The position numbers and the translations under genes are program-made. Shown one piece after another: positions 33,040-42,112 of a DNA stretch of 64,000 bases. Every line of letters starts with the position of its first letter. Position 1 is the stretch's first letter. The DNA comes from Streptomyces sp. NBC_01260 (GTDB lineage Bacteria; Actinomycetota; Actinomycetes; Streptomycetales; Streptomycetaceae): the NCBI RefSeq assembly GCF_036226405.1, contig NZ_CP108464.1, positions 4,154,001 through 4,218,000 of the forward strand, in the 5' to 3' direction. The notes beneath the pieces are model-generated. The model had not been told where the DNA came from. It searched no databases and was given only the letters and a program-made list of their open reading frames with translations.

Positions 33040-33510
33040 ATGGCAGTTGTCACGTCCACGACCACGCGCGCCGCCGTCGAGGAGTTGCTGCGCCGGATCG
33101 GCGAGGGCGACCCCGAGCGCATCGCCGAGCTGTATGCCGAGCGAGTCGACTGGAAGCTGGACTGGCCGGAGGCCGAACACGGCCGCACCGCCACCCCGTG
33201 GATCCGCCACCGGTCCACCCGCGCCGAGGCCGCCGCCCACTTCCGCGAGCTTGCCGAGCACCACGTGCCCGGGTCCGCGGCCACCGAGATCGAGCGCATC
33301 CTCGTGGACGGCGACGACGCGGTCGTGATCGGCGAGATCCGGCAGACCGCCCGGTCCACCGGACGTGCCTACCGTGCACGCTTCGCCCTGCACCTCACGG
33401 TCGAACACGGTCTGGTCACCCGGCACCACGTCTACGAGGACAGCCTCGCGGTGGCTCAGGCATTCGAGGTCCAGGGCCCGGACGCGGACCCCGCTCCGTC
33501 GGGAGCATGA
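33040..33510 (+). CDS. SnoaL-like / NTF2-family protein
   Basis: A 156-residue protein of the NTF2 cone fold: RAAVEELLRRIGEGDPERIA with AELYAERVDWKLDWP, RAEAAAHFRELAEHH and the strand-rich end RARFALHLTVEHGLVTRHHV. Members include polyketide cyclases, limonene-epoxide hydrolases and many uncharacterised proteins; the family does not tell the substrate. The ATG at 33040 has a GGAGGAG ribosome site. It stands between the S74-like pair and the S41 protease, with its own upstream region. Confidence 0.8.
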   Translation: MAVVTSTTTRAAVEELLRRIGEGDPERIAELYAERVDWKLDWPEAEHGRTATPWIRHRSTRAEAAAHFRELAEHHVPGSAATEIERILVDGDDAVVIGEIRQTARSTGRAYRARFALHLTVEHGLVTRHHVYEDSLAVAQAFEVQGPDADPAPSGA

Positions 33511-33639
33511 CGCTGTCCGCCCTCAGGGTGCACGGGATATCCCCCCGCCGATACACCTGCCCGTCGGATGTCGTCCCGGCCGGCGGTCGGCGATCGTCGG
33601 TTCCCTGACGCGGATCGCGTACGGGGAAACGGGGAGACT

Positions 33640-34977
33640 GTGCGACTCAGGAATTCCAAGGCCGCAACGGCGCTTGTGGCACTGGCACTCACAGGCGGGG
33701 CGATCGTGCCCGCCGCGGCGGCGCAACCGCCGGCCGTGGACGGCACCTGGCGGGTGAACGGCTACGGCACCGTGCTGCGCATCGCGGACGGACGATTGCA
33801 GGAGTACCAGACGACCTCGGTGAGCTGCCTGAAGGGCGAATCCGCGAAGCAGACGGGGAAGGGCGTGTTCAGCGCCGACGACGGGACGCTCCTCACCGTG
33901 CGGCCGGCGGCCGGGTCGTTGGAGCTGTCCGGTTCGGCGGGGCGCAGGGAACTGCGGCGGATCAGGGCGCTGCCGCAGGCGTGCAAGCACCCCGTGCCCA
34001 CGGACCCGGTGACGACGTTCGACGTCTTCTGGCAGTCCTTCGAGGAGAACTACCCCTTTTTTGCCGCCAAGGGCATCGACTGGCATGCCGTACGGGACAC
34101 CTACCGGCCGAAGGTGCACGCGGACACGAGCCGTGACGTCCTCTTCTCCCTCTTCAGCGACATGGTGAAGCCGCTCTACGACGCGCATGTCGCCGTCTTC
34201 GACGGGGAGCGCCACTTCGCCGGGGTGCGCCCGGGTACGGCGATGCCCAGTGACACGCTGGACGCCAGGATCAAGAACCACATCGTGGCGCGCGACCTCA
34301 AGGGCGGGAAGCCGCGGGAGTTCGCGGAAGGGCGGATCAGTTACGCGGACCTGCCGGACGGGCTGGGCTATCTGCGGATCTCCGGATTCGGCGGGTACAA
34401 CAAGAAGGACTCCTCGTACGCGGCCCAACTGGCCGAGCTGGACCAGGCGCTGGACGCGGTCCTCACCACCGGGCGCACGGCTTCGCTCACCGGGCTCGTC
34501 ATCGACGTCCGGATCAACGGCGGCGGCTCCGACGCGCTCGGCGTGCACATCGCGGAGCGCCTGACGGACACCCCGTACACCGCCTACCGGAAGCGCACCC
34601 GGTACACCCGGCCGCAGCCCGTCCCCGTACGGCCCGCGAAGGGCGCGCCCCGCTACGGCGGTCCGGTCGCGGTGCTGACGGCCGGGACGACGTTCAGCGC
34701 GGGCGAGACCTTCGCGCAGGCGCTCATCGACCGGCCCGGCGGGACCATCCGGATCGGGGAGCCCACCCAGGGCGTCTTCTCGGACACGCTGGACCGCGTG
34801 CTGCCCAACGGCATGGCGGTCTGGCTGCCGAACGAGGAGTTCCTGAGCCGCTCGGGGCAGACCTTCGACGGCGCGGGCATCCCGCCCCACATCCGTACAC
34901 CGGTCTTCACCGAGGAGGAGTTCGCGAAGAACCGCGACTCGGCCTTCGACGCGGCGATCGCGGCGCTGCGGCGCTAG
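33640..34977 (+). CDS. secreted S41-family (C-terminal processing/TSP) peptidase
   Basis: A 445-residue exported protease. The signal peptide is KAATALVALALTGGAIVPAA followed by AQPPAVDG. An N-terminal beta-rich domain is followed by the tail-specific-protease core: SLTGLVIDVRINGGGSDAL, VAVLTAGTTFSAGETFAQAL with catalytic Ser353 in SAGE, and GEPTQGVFSDTLDRVLPNGM. It likely cleaves extracellular proteins or signal peptides. GTG 33640 precedes the signal peptide and follows GGGGAG at short spacing; the frame opens further upstream at 33568. It precedes the large S8 protease on the same strand, 219 bases away. Confidence 0.85.
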   Translation: MRLRNSKAATALVALALTGGAIVPAAAAQPPAVDGTWRVNGYGTVLRIADGRLQEYQTTSVSCLKGESAKQTGKGVFSADDGTLLTVRPAAGSLELSGSAGRRELRRIRALPQACKHPVPTDPVTTFDVFWQSFEENYPFFAAKGIDWHAVRDTYRPKVHADTSRDVLFSLFSDMVKPLYDAHVAVFDGERHFAGVRPGTAMPSDTLDARIKNHIVARDLKGGKPREFAEGRISYADLPDGLGYLRISGFGGYNKKDSSYAAQLAELDQALDAVLTTGRTASLTGLVIDVRINGGGSDALGVHIAERLTDTPYTAYRKRTRYTRPQPVPVRPAKGAPRYGGPVAVLTAGTTFSAGETFAQALIDRPGGTIRIGEPTQGVFSDTLDRVLPNGMAVWLPNEEFLSRSGQTFDGAGIPPHIRTPVFTEEEFAKNRDSAFDAAIAALRR

Positions 34978-35196
34978 ACCCCGCTCCCGCCCCCGCCCCC
35001 CGGTCAACTCCCCAGTGACTGAAACTCGATGACCGGCCGTGCCGCTGTGGTGCCGACAACAGGTGCGTTGATGCGGGGCGGGATGCCGCCATGTCACACA
35101 TCCGCCGGACCCGGCCCATTGCTGCGCGCCGGTTCCGCTGCGAGATTCCGGGACGGGCTCGCGACCGAGCCGGGACACGTCACCAGAAGGAGCAGC

Positions 35197-38100
35197 GTGA
35201 GACGTAAGCGACCCAAACCACTCACTACGATCGGCGCAGCGGTGTTGACCGCTGCGGTCCTGATCATCGGCCAGTCGCCCAGCGCCGCGGCGGCGACGGA
35301 CGGTCCGGGGGCGGGCGGCCCGCGGGCGCCCGTTGCGGATCCGTCGCCGGCGGCCGACGATCCGTATCGGCCGACCACGGACGACAAGGGATTCCAGCCG
35401 CTGGACGCCACGGCGCCGGCCGGCAGGAGTTCGGAGAAGCTCGGGGCCCACGACACCCAGGTGCTGCAGCAGGCGCAGGCCACCGAGACCAAGACCGTCA
35501 CGGTGATGCTGCTCGCCGAGTTAGGCAACACCAAGGAGGTGACGGCGGCCGTCGCCAAGGCCGGCGGCTCCGTGGGCAAGGTCCAGCCCGAGATCGGCTA
35601 TGTGCGGGCCACTGTCCCGACCGGCAAGGTCCAGAGCCTGGCCGCGCTCCCGGTGGTGAAGGCCATCGATCTGGACAAGACGTTCCGTGTGCCGAGCCCG
35701 GAGCCGGGCAACGCCGTCAGCCCGGCCGGAGCCGGGGCGAGGGCCGCTCATCCGGCGGCGCCGAACGCGACCACGCCGGCCGACAATCCGTATATGCCGG
35801 TCAACGACATCGGTGCCGTCGATTTCGTTGCGGCGCATCAGAAGTGGGACGGGCGCGGGATCACTGTCGGAGTGCTCGACACCGGCGTCGACCTCGATCA
35901 TCCGGCCCTGCAGAAGACCAGCGACGGGCGGCCGAAGGTGGTCGACTGGGTGACGGCCACCGATCCGGTGACGGACGGCGACGGAACCTGGGTGCGGATG
36001 AGCAAGGCGGTGACCGGGCCCCGGTTCAACTACGCCGGGGCCGACTGGACGGCCCCGGAGGGTTCGTTCCAACTCGGCCTGTTCTACGAGATGAGCACCA
36101 CCCAGAGCGATTTCGGTGGCGATCTCAACAACAACGGCACCACCACCGACAGGTTCGGCGTGCTGTACGACCCGCAGACCCACCGCATGTGGGTGGATGC
36201 CGACGGCGACCACGACTTCACCGATGCGCCGGCGATGCTGCCGTACGGCCGGCAGCGGCAGATCGGCCACTTCGGCACCGAAGATCCGCAAACCGCCGTC
36301 ACCGAGCGGATTCCGTACGTCGTGGACTACCGGGACAACGTCGATGTGTCGCCGCTGGGCGGCAGTGACGTCGGCAAGGTGGCGAACTACGTGAACATCG
36401 GCTTGCCGTCGGGGTCGCACGCCACCCATGTCGCGGGAATCACCGCCGGCACGTCGTTGCTCGGCGGCGCGATGCACGGTGTGGCTCCGGGCGCGCAGAT
36501 CGTCTCGTCCCGGGCCTGCACCTGGGGCGGCGGTTGCACAGAGGCGGCGCTCACCGAAGGCATGATCGACCTGGTCGTCAATCGCGGCGTCGATGTGGTC
36601 AACCTGTCGATCGGCGGACTGCCGGCGCTCAACGACGGATCCGACGTGATCTCCCAGCTGTACAACACGCTGACCAGCCGCTTCGGCGTGCAGATCGTGG
36701 TGGCGGCCGGTAACGAGGGCGCGGGCACCAACACCGTCGGCGCCCCGGGGGTCTCCTCGTCGGTGCTGGCCGTCGCAGCGTCGGTGAGCAAGGAGACCTG
36801 GTGGGCCAACTACGGTGCCGCGGTCGACGCACCGCAGGGACTGTTCGGGTTCTCTTCCCACGGCCCGTCCGAGGACGGCGCGCTCGCACCCGCGGTCAGC
36901 GCCCCGGGATCGGCGATCTCCTCGATCCCCGGCTGGTTGGAAGGCGAGGTCGTGCCGGAAGCGCGCTACTCGCTGCCGGTCGGCTACGGCATGGCGAACG
37001 GAACCTCGATGGCGGCACCCCAGGTGGCCGGAGCCGCTGCCCTGTTGCTGTCGGCGGCGAAGTCCCGGAACGTCGAATCCGGTCCAACGGCGCTGCGCGC
37101 CGTGCTGACCGGAACGGCGGCACACATCGACGGAGTGCCGACCACCGCCCAGGGCGCCGGACTGGTCGACATCCCGGCCGCCTGGAAGCAGCTCTCGAAG
37201 GGCGTGCGGGTCGACAACTATGACGTCTCCGCTCCGGTGTGCACGGCGCTGTCGGGCAATCTGGCCGCCCCGAACAGCGGCGCCGGGATCTACAACCGGT
37301 GCCTGCCCGGGTCGGGTGGGCAGCCGGTCGCGACCGGCAAGTCCTACCCGGTGACGGTGACCAGGACCAACGGGAAGGCCGGGAACACCAGTAGCCGAAT
37401 CGGCTGGATCGGCAATGACGGCACGTTCCGGGCGCCGAAGACCCTCTCGTCGCGGCGCGGCACCTCGAACACCGTGACGGTGACCGCCACTCCGGCGACA
37501 ACCGGTGTGCACAGTGCGATCATGACGATCGACGATCCGGCTACGGTCGGCATCGACCGGTTCGTGGCGGTTACCGTGCTGGCGGCGGATCCGTTGCGCG
37601 GCCCGGCCTATCAGGTCAGCAGGACCGGAACCCTTGATCGCGCCCAAGCGACGTCGTTCCTGGTTGCGGTGCCGCAGGGCGTCGAAGCCCTGCAGCTGAA
37701 CCTCGGCGGACTGGCCAGGGGCAGCCAGATGCGCGTCCTGCCCATCGGTCCCGACGGGATCCCGGCAGACTCCAACGCCAGCAATCACTGCTACACCGGA
37801 TACAGCGATCCGGCCGGATGCGATCCGCGATCCAGGGCCGTGCTGCGGCCCAAGGCGGGCATCTGGGAGTTCGTCGTGGAAGCCCGACGGACCTCCGAGA
37901 CCGCCGACAACCCTTTCACCGCGTCGATTTCGTTGCAGGGCATGTCGTTTGCGCCGGACGTGACGACGTTGCCCTCGGCCACCGTGCACCAGAAGGCGTC
38001 GGTCGAGTTCACCGGGACGAACACCTGGGGCACGGCGAAGCTCAAGGCCACCGACGGTGAACTCGGTTTTGTCCGGAACCTGTTCTCCACCGTCGCCAAC

Positions 38101-39549
38101 GGACAGCTCACGGCGAATCGGGTCGACGTGCCGCGGCAGTCGACGCGACTGGACGTGACGCTGACCCCGCGCGCCGACGATGCCGATCTCGACATGTACA
38201 TCGTCGGAGCCCGCGGCGTCGCAGCCACCAGCATGGACATCGGCCCGGGCGTGGAGCGCATCGTCATGGACGATCCGGCACCTGGCACCTACTACGTGGT
38301 GGTGACCGGCGCCGACGTCGCGTCCGGCCCGGTGACCTTCGACTATCACGAGGAGATGTTCTCCCGCGGCATCGGGACCATCACGGCACAGTCCGACAAG
38401 GCGTTGCGGCTCAAGCCGGGACAGTCGATGCCGGTGGCCGCCGACATCGACCTCAGCGCGGTCACCCGGACGAGCGAGCCGGTGATCGGCCGGGTCCGAG
38501 TGGCCAACGCGGACGGCACCATCGTCGGCGCGGCGAAGGTCAGGATCAACAGCGTTGTCGCGCCGAAGCTGTCGGCGGTGAAATGGGAGAGGCCCTTCGT
38601 CGGTGCCAAACTCACCAACAGCGGCGTCGTCGCGGGTGATCGGCAGTTCAACTCCACGATGACGCCGACCACCTGGACCAAGGAGGCCGGGTTCACCGAC
38701 CTGGCCCTGGGGAGGGCGAAGAACGGCTCGGCACTGGACATGAATGAGCACCGGGAATCGGCCGGGATGCTCTATTACGGTGGTGAGGAAGGCACCCGGC
38801 CGGCCGCGTGGGCGGCCGACGGGAGTGTGACGGATCTCGGGCTGCCGGACTGGCGGGAGAGGGCCTACGACAGCGGGTTCGCCACCGGCGTCAGCGACAG
38901 CGGCACCGTCGTCGGGTTCGCGAGCCTCCAGTACCGGGAGAACGATCAGGGGCACACCTACGTGGACTCGTTCAGTTGGACCAGAAGCGGCGGTTACGCG
39001 AAGCTGGCCCACCTGTCGGGCGACACCACGGAAACCCAGCCGAGGGCGATCAACGCCCAAGGCACTGCGGTCGGGTCGTCGCGCACCGCTGAGGGGCAAG
39101 TGCGAGCCGTCACCTGGAAGACCTCAACCGGGAAGATCACCGATCTCGGCACCCTTCCCGGGCAGTCCGACTCGGTTGCCCTGGGCGTCAACGCGACCGG
39201 CTCGGTGGTCGGCGCCAGCGGGGACGACGCGTTCGTCTGGACGCCGAAAGCCGGAATGAAGCGCTTGCCGGACTACGGGTTCAACGCCAAGGCGGAGAAG
39301 ATCACCGCCGACGGCTGGATCCTCGGCACCGTGGAACTGCAGCCCGACTTCGAGGTTTCGGCGATGTGGGATCCGCAGGGCCGGCTCTGGGATCTGTCGG
39401 CGATGATCCCCGGGGACGGCTGGTTCCTGCCGACCTACAGCTTCGGCATCAACGAGAACCACGATCTGATGGTCTACGGCGAAGGCGGGCCCGCCGGGTC
39501 CTCGTCGAGCACTGTCCTGCTGCACATACCGGATCAGATCTCCGGCTAG
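35197..39549 (+). CDS. large secreted subtilisin-like (S8) protease with C-terminal HAF repeats
   Basis: A 1450-residue exported protease. GTG 35197 follows AGAAGGAGC and leads into a signal peptide (TTIGAAVLTAAVLIIGQSPS). An I9-like propeptide occupies about residues 70-160. The catalytic triad is D228 (VGVLDTGVDLDHP), H408 (SHATHVAGITAG) and S604 (NGTSMAAPQVAG). The 180 residues between Asp and His hold an insert with NNNG and DADGDHDF calcium-binding-like loops. After the protease come Ig- or PPC-like beta domains (about 690-1130) and a HAF-repeat beta-propeller-like tail (INAQGTAVGSS, LGTLPGQSDSVALGVNATG). Codon choice is less GC-extreme than in neighbours, suggesting transfer. The substrate is unknown. 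Confidence 0.88.
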   Translation: MRRKRPKPLTTIGAAVLTAAVLIIGQSPSAAAATDGPGAGGPRAPVADPSPAADDPYRPTTDDKGFQPLDATAPAGRSSEKLGAHDTQVLQQAQATETKTVTVMLLAELGNTKEVTAAVAKAGGSVGKVQPEIGYVRATVPTGKVQSLAALPVVKAIDLDKTFRVPSPEPGNAVSPAGAGARAAHPAAPNATTPADNPYMPVNDIGAVDFVAAHQKWDGRGITVGVLDTGVDLDHPALQKTSDGRPKVVDWVTATDPVTDGDGTWVRMSKAVTGPRFNYAGADWTAPEGSFQLGLFYEMSTTQSDFGGDLNNNGTTTDRFGVLYDPQTHRMWVDADGDHDFTDAPAMLPYGRQRQIGHFGTEDPQTAVTERIPYVVDYRDNVDVSPLGGSDVGKVANYVNIGLPSGSHATHVAGITAGTSLLGGAMHGVAPGAQIVSSRACTWGGGCTEAALTEGMIDLVVNRGVDVVNLSIGGLPALNDGSDVISQLYNTLTSRFGVQIVVAAGNEGAGTNTVGAPGVSSSVLAVAASVSKETWWANYGAAVDAPQGLFGFSSHGPSEDGALAPAVSAPGSAISSIPGWLEGEVVPEARYSLPVGYGMANGTSMAAPQVAGAAALLLSAAKSRNVESGPTALRAVLTGTAAHIDGVPTTAQGAGLVDIPAAWKQLSKGVRVDNYDVSAPVCTALSGNLAAPNSGAGIYNRCLPGSGGQPVATGKSYPVTVTRTNGKAGNTSSRIGWIGNDGTFRAPKTLSSRRGTSNTVTVTATPATTGVHSAIMTIDDPATVGIDRFVAVTVLAADPLRGPAYQVSRTGTLDRAQATSFLVAVPQGVEALQLNLGGLARGSQMRVLPIGPDGIPADSNASNHCYTGYSDPAGCDPRSRAVLRPKAGIWEFVVEARRTSETADNPFTASISLQGMSFAPDVTTLPSATVHQKASVEFTGTNTWGTAKLKATDGELGFVRNLFSTVANGQLTANRVDVPRQSTRLDVTLTPRADDADLDMYIVGARGVAATSMDIGPGVERIVMDDPAPGTYYVVVTGADVASGPVTFDYHEEMFSRGIGTITAQSDKALRLKPGQSMPVAADIDLSAVTRTSEPVIGRVRVANADGTIVGAAKVRINSVVAPKLSAVKWERPFVGAKLTNSGVVAGDRQFNSTMTPTTWTKEAGFTDLALGRAKNGSALDMNEHRESAGMLYYGGEEGTRPAAWAADGSVTDLGLPDWRERAYDSGFATGVSDSGTVVGFASLQYRENDQGHTYVDSFSWTRSGGYAKLAHLSGDTTETQPRAINAQGTAVGSSRTAEGQVRAVTWKTSTGKITDLGTLPGQSDSVALGVNATGSVVGASGDDAFVWTPKAGMKRLPDYGFNAKAEKITADGWILGTVELQPDFEVSAMWDPQGRLWDLSAMIPGDGWFLPTYSFGINENHDLMVYGEGGPAGSSSSTVLLHIPDQISG

Positions 39550-39770
39550 CCCTTGCGCACCGACCGCGACCGTGGCCGGCCCGAGGCGACTCGGAGCCGG
39601 TCACGGTCGCGGCCGTACCAGCCGAGCAACAAGGTCAGCATCTCCCGATCCGTCGGATCGACCAGGCCGCCCGACGACGGCACGCACGCGGAGGCGGAGG
39701 TGTGGATTCCGGTGGAGCGGGTGGGCGGCTGAACGGATCGTTCCGCGCCGAACGGCGGTAGCGTCGGCAC
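39546..39770 (-). CDS. possible small hypothetical protein
   Basis: A 74-residue open frame (GTG at 39770) with mostly G/C third positions, including LVDPTDREMLTLLLGWYGRD. It overlaps the S8 stop codon, a hairpin at 39564-39612 and the promoter area of the GNAT gene. No family is recognised and no ribosome site is clear. It may be a gene remnant or chance. Confidence 0.25.
   Translation of the reverse strand: MPTLPPFGAERSVQPPTRSTGIHTSASACVPSSGGLVDPTDREMLTLLLGWYGRDRDRLRVASGRPRSRSVRKG
39564..39612. terminator. hairpin after the S8 protease gene
   Basis: Arms 39564-39579 and 39597-39612 match at 15 of 16 positions with a 17-base loop. It lies 15 bases after the protease stop. Confidence 0.6.
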
Positions 39771-39772
39771 TC

Positions 39773-40270
39773 ATGAGCTGGCTGCCCGACGACTTCGTCC
39801 GCCCCGTCCACGTACCCGTGCCCGGCACCGCGCTTCATCTGCGGCCGATCCGGGAGGCGGACACCCCGCTGGACTACCCCGCCGTGATGGGCTCCCGGGA
39901 GCGCCTGTGGGAGATCTTCGGCCCGGCCTGGGCCTGGCCCCCGGAGACGATGACCCAGGAGGAGGACCGGCTCGACCTGGTGCGGCACGAGCAGGAGATC
40001 GCCGCGCACAAGTCGTTCAACTACGCGCTGCTGGACGCGGAGGAGACGGCGGTCCTCGGCTGCGTCTACATCGACCCGCCCGAGCGCACCGGCTCCGACG
40101 GCGAGGTCTCCTGGTGGGTGGTGGACGGCCTCGTCGGCGGCGAGGCGGAACGCGCGCTCGACGCGCTGGTGCCGCAGTGGATCGCCGCCGACTGGCCGTT
40201 CCTGCGGCCCCGTTACCTGGGCCGGGACATCACGTGGCAGGACTGGCTCGGGCTGCCGCGCGCCTCGTGA
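39773..40270 (+). CDS. GNAT-like N-acetyltransferase
   Basis: A 165-residue protein beginning MSWLPDDFVRPVHVPVP. The fold is suggested by HLRPIREADTPLDYPAVMGS, FNYALLDAEETAVLGCVYID (central beta strands), EVSWWVVDGLVGGEAERALD and a C-terminal DWPFLRPRYLGRDI. The acetyl-CoA loop RxxGxG is not obvious, as in the subgroup of actinobacterial GNAT proteins with this start. ATG 39773 is preferred over the longer open frame because conserved sequence begins there. It converges on the VOC gene. Confidence 0.7.
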   Translation: MSWLPDDFVRPVHVPVPGTALHLRPIREADTPLDYPAVMGSRERLWEIFGPAWAWPPETMTQEEDRLDLVRHEQEIAAHKSFNYALLDAEETAVLGCVYIDPPERTGSDGEVSWWVVDGLVGGEAERALDALVPQWIAADWPFLRPRYLGRDITWQDWLGLPRAS

Positions 40271-40271
40271 C

Positions 40272-40290
40272 ACACGCGCGAGGCGCGTGT
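40272..40290. terminator. short hairpin between GNAT and VOC genes
   Basis: ACACGCGC pairs with GCGCGTGT across a GAG loop, directly after the GNAT stop and between convergent genes. Confidence 0.5.
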
Positions 40291-40324
40291 CCGCAGCCGG
40301 GACCGGGCAGCTCGTGCCGGTCCG

Positions 40325-40759
40325 TCACGCGGAGGCGGCCGCGACGCAGAACTCGTTGCCCTCCGGGTCGGCCATCAGAACATGGTGCCCGTCGAATACT
40401 TCCAGGGCGGCACCGCCCGCCCGCACCAGGCGTTCGGACTCCGCCTTGATCCGTGCCCATCGCTCGTCGGGAGTGCCGTGCCCCGGCACTCGGACGTCCA
40501 TGTGGAGCCGGTTCTTCGCCGTCTTGGGCTCGGGGACCTTGAGGATGGACAGGCCGGGGCCGGCGCCGTCGGGGTCGCACAGCCACGCCGAGTCGTCGAC
40601 ATGGTCGTCCTCCGGCAGGTCGAAGGAGGCGAACCACTCCTCTCGTGTGCTGAAGGGGGGCGGCGGCGGCCGGTCGATATAGCCGAGGGCCGTCTTCCAG
40701 AAGACCGCGAGGACCTGTGCGTCCGCGCAGTCAAGCGTCAGATCGATTTTGGCTGCCAT
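40325..40759 (-). CDS. VOC-family (glyoxalase-like) protein
   Basis: A 144-residue protein with two beta-alpha-beta-beta-beta halves: IDLTLDCADAQVLAVFWKTA and LGYIDRP, then RLHMDVRVPGHGTPDERWAR and the typical end VLMADPEGNEFCVAAAS. The strands SWLCDPDG-like (AWLCDPDGAGPGLSILKVPE) and HMDV contain potential metal ligands. It belongs to the broad group of glyoxalase/bleomycin-resistance-like proteins; the substrate is unknown. It reads away from the carboxypeptidase gene, with a terminator between. Confidence 0.8.
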   Translation of the reverse strand: MAAKIDLTLDCADAQVLAVFWKTALGYIDRPPPPPFSTREEWFASFDLPEDDHVDDSAWLCDPDGAGPGLSILKVPEPKTAKNRLHMDVRVPGHGTPDERWARIKAESERLVRAGGAALEVFDGHHVLMADPEGNEFCVAAASA

Positions 40760-40830
40760 GGGACGACCGTACTGGGCGCCTCTGACAGTTCAGGGTCGTA
40801 CGCGGCGTCCGCGACCGGCGCCCCGGACGC

Positions 40831-40872
40831 CGAGGGGCCCGGCGCACGTGGTGATGTGCGCCGGGCCCCTCG
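40831..40872. terminator. strong terminator after the D-Ala-D-Ala carboxypeptidase gene
   Basis: A perfect 17-base-pair inverted repeat (40831-40847 and 40856-40872) with an eight-base loop lies between the carboxypeptidase stop and the VOC gene, both on the minus strand. Confidence 0.85.
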
Positions 40873-40918
40873 TCGGCCGCCGCCGGGCGGTACCGCTTCC
40901 TGAAGCCGGCCGGGCGGG

Positions 40919-41818
40919 CTACTTCTTGAAGCCGTAGTCCATGAGCTTCTTCGCGTCCGCGGTCCGGGTGGACTCGGAGGTGGCCGTCAGGACCGTGCCG
41001 ATGACCGTCTTGCCGCTGCGGGTCGCGGCGAAGACCAGGCAGTACTTGGCCGCCGGGCCGGAGCCGGTCTTCACGCCGATCGCGCCGCTGTAGGTGCCCA
41101 GCAGCTTGTTGGTGTTGGTCCACGACATGTAGCGGTAGCCGCCGCTCTTCGTCGTGACCTTCTGCTTCGTCGACTTGGTCTTGACGACGCTGCGGAAGGT
41201 GGAGTACTTCATCGCGCTGCTGGCGAGCTTCGTCAGATCGCGCGGGGTCGAGTAGTTGGACCCGTTCCCTATGCCGTCGAACGAGTCGAAGTGGGTGTTC
41301 TTCAGCCCGAGCGTCTTCGCGGTGCTGTTCATCTTGCCGATGAACGACTTCACCCGGGCCGCGCGCGTGGAGCCGGAGCCGAACTTGTCGGCCAGGGCGT
41401 ACGCGGCGTCGCAGCCGGACGGCAGCATCAGTCCGTACATCAGCTGGCGGACCGTGACCTTGTCGCCCACGATGAGGCGGGCCGAGGACGCGCCCTTGGA
41501 GACGATGTAGTCGCTGTACGCCTTCTGGATCGTGACCTTGGAATCCAGGTTGAGGCCCTTCTGGGCCAGCACCACCCGGGCGGTCATGATCTTGGTCGTG
41601 GAGCCGGTGGAACGGCGGGTGTCCGCGGCCTTGGTGAAGAGGGTCTTCCCCGTTCCGTCGTTCATCACGAAGCCGCCCTTGGCGACGATCGTCGGCGGCT
41701 TCGGCGCGGCGGCCTGGGCCTGGGAGGCGAACGCGCCTCCCGCGATGACGGCACCTGCGGTGAGGGCGACCGTGGCGGTAGCCGATACGCGGCTTATGCC
41801 CTGAATCTTGATATTCAA
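40919..41818 (-). CDS. secreted D-alanyl-D-alanine carboxypeptidase (peptidase S11)
   Basis: A 299-residue penicillin-binding-protein-type enzyme that trims the terminal D-Ala from peptidoglycan stem peptides. Signal peptide: SATATVALTAGAVIAGGAFA then SQAQA. Active-site motifs are STTK in GSTTKIMTA, PSGCDAA (SxN-equivalent with Cys in place of Asn) and KTG in GVKTGSG. No methionine or GTG codon lies in frame at the right place; TTG at 41818 follows GGAGCG and gives a complete signal peptide, so a TTG start is inferred. The open frame extends upstream to 42745 but that part is antisense to the GntR gene. No transmembrane tail follows. Confidence 0.85.
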   Translation of the reverse strand: MNIKIQGISRVSATATVALTAGAVIAGGAFASQAQAAAPKPPTIVAKGGFVMNDGTGKTLFTKAADTRRSTGSTTKIMTARVVLAQKGLNLDSKVTIQKAYSDYIVSKGASSARLIVGDKVTVRQLMYGLMLPSGCDAAYALADKFGSGSTRAARVKSFIGKMNSTAKTLGLKNTHFDSFDGIGNGSNYSTPRDLTKLASSAMKYSTFRSVVKTKSTKQKVTTKSGGYRYMSWTNTNKLLGTYSGAIGVKTGSGPAAKYCLVFAATRSGKTVIGTVLTATSESTRTADAKKLMDYGFKK

Positions 41819-42100
41819 GTCAAACGCTCCAAATGCCCCTGGAATGCGGCCACATGAGGGTGCCGCGCGTTGTGAGACGTATGAGGTGGATGCATGGTTG
41901 TAGGGAGTTGGGGGTGAATCTCCCCGTCCGGTGTTGCCGGTCCCTGTCATTGGCCCGCCTCTGACCTCAGGGGGCGTTCCCTGCGCGCCCCGGGTCCGCC
42001 GTGTACCCGCGTTCGCCGGGCGTGCACGGATGGCGCGGGTGGTGCGCCCCCGGCGCGGTCCACAATCCGGACGCGCCGATGCCTGTATGCGTGTTGTATC

Positions 42101-42106
42101 TATGCT
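42101..42106 (+). promoter_or_regulatory. -10 box of a probable leaderless gntR transcript
   Basis: TATGCT ends seven bases before the GntR ATG at 42113, and no ribosome site is present. This is the expected layout for a leaderless mRNA. The surrounding GTATGC and GCATGC elements may form the GntR operator. Confidence 0.5.
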
Positions 42107-42112
42107 GTGTGC

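Noticed and set aside
35521..39099. 1192-residue open frame antisense to the S8 protease
   Set aside because: The sense frame has a signal peptide, complete catalytic triad and domains; the antisense product is Arg/Gly/His-rich without motifs.
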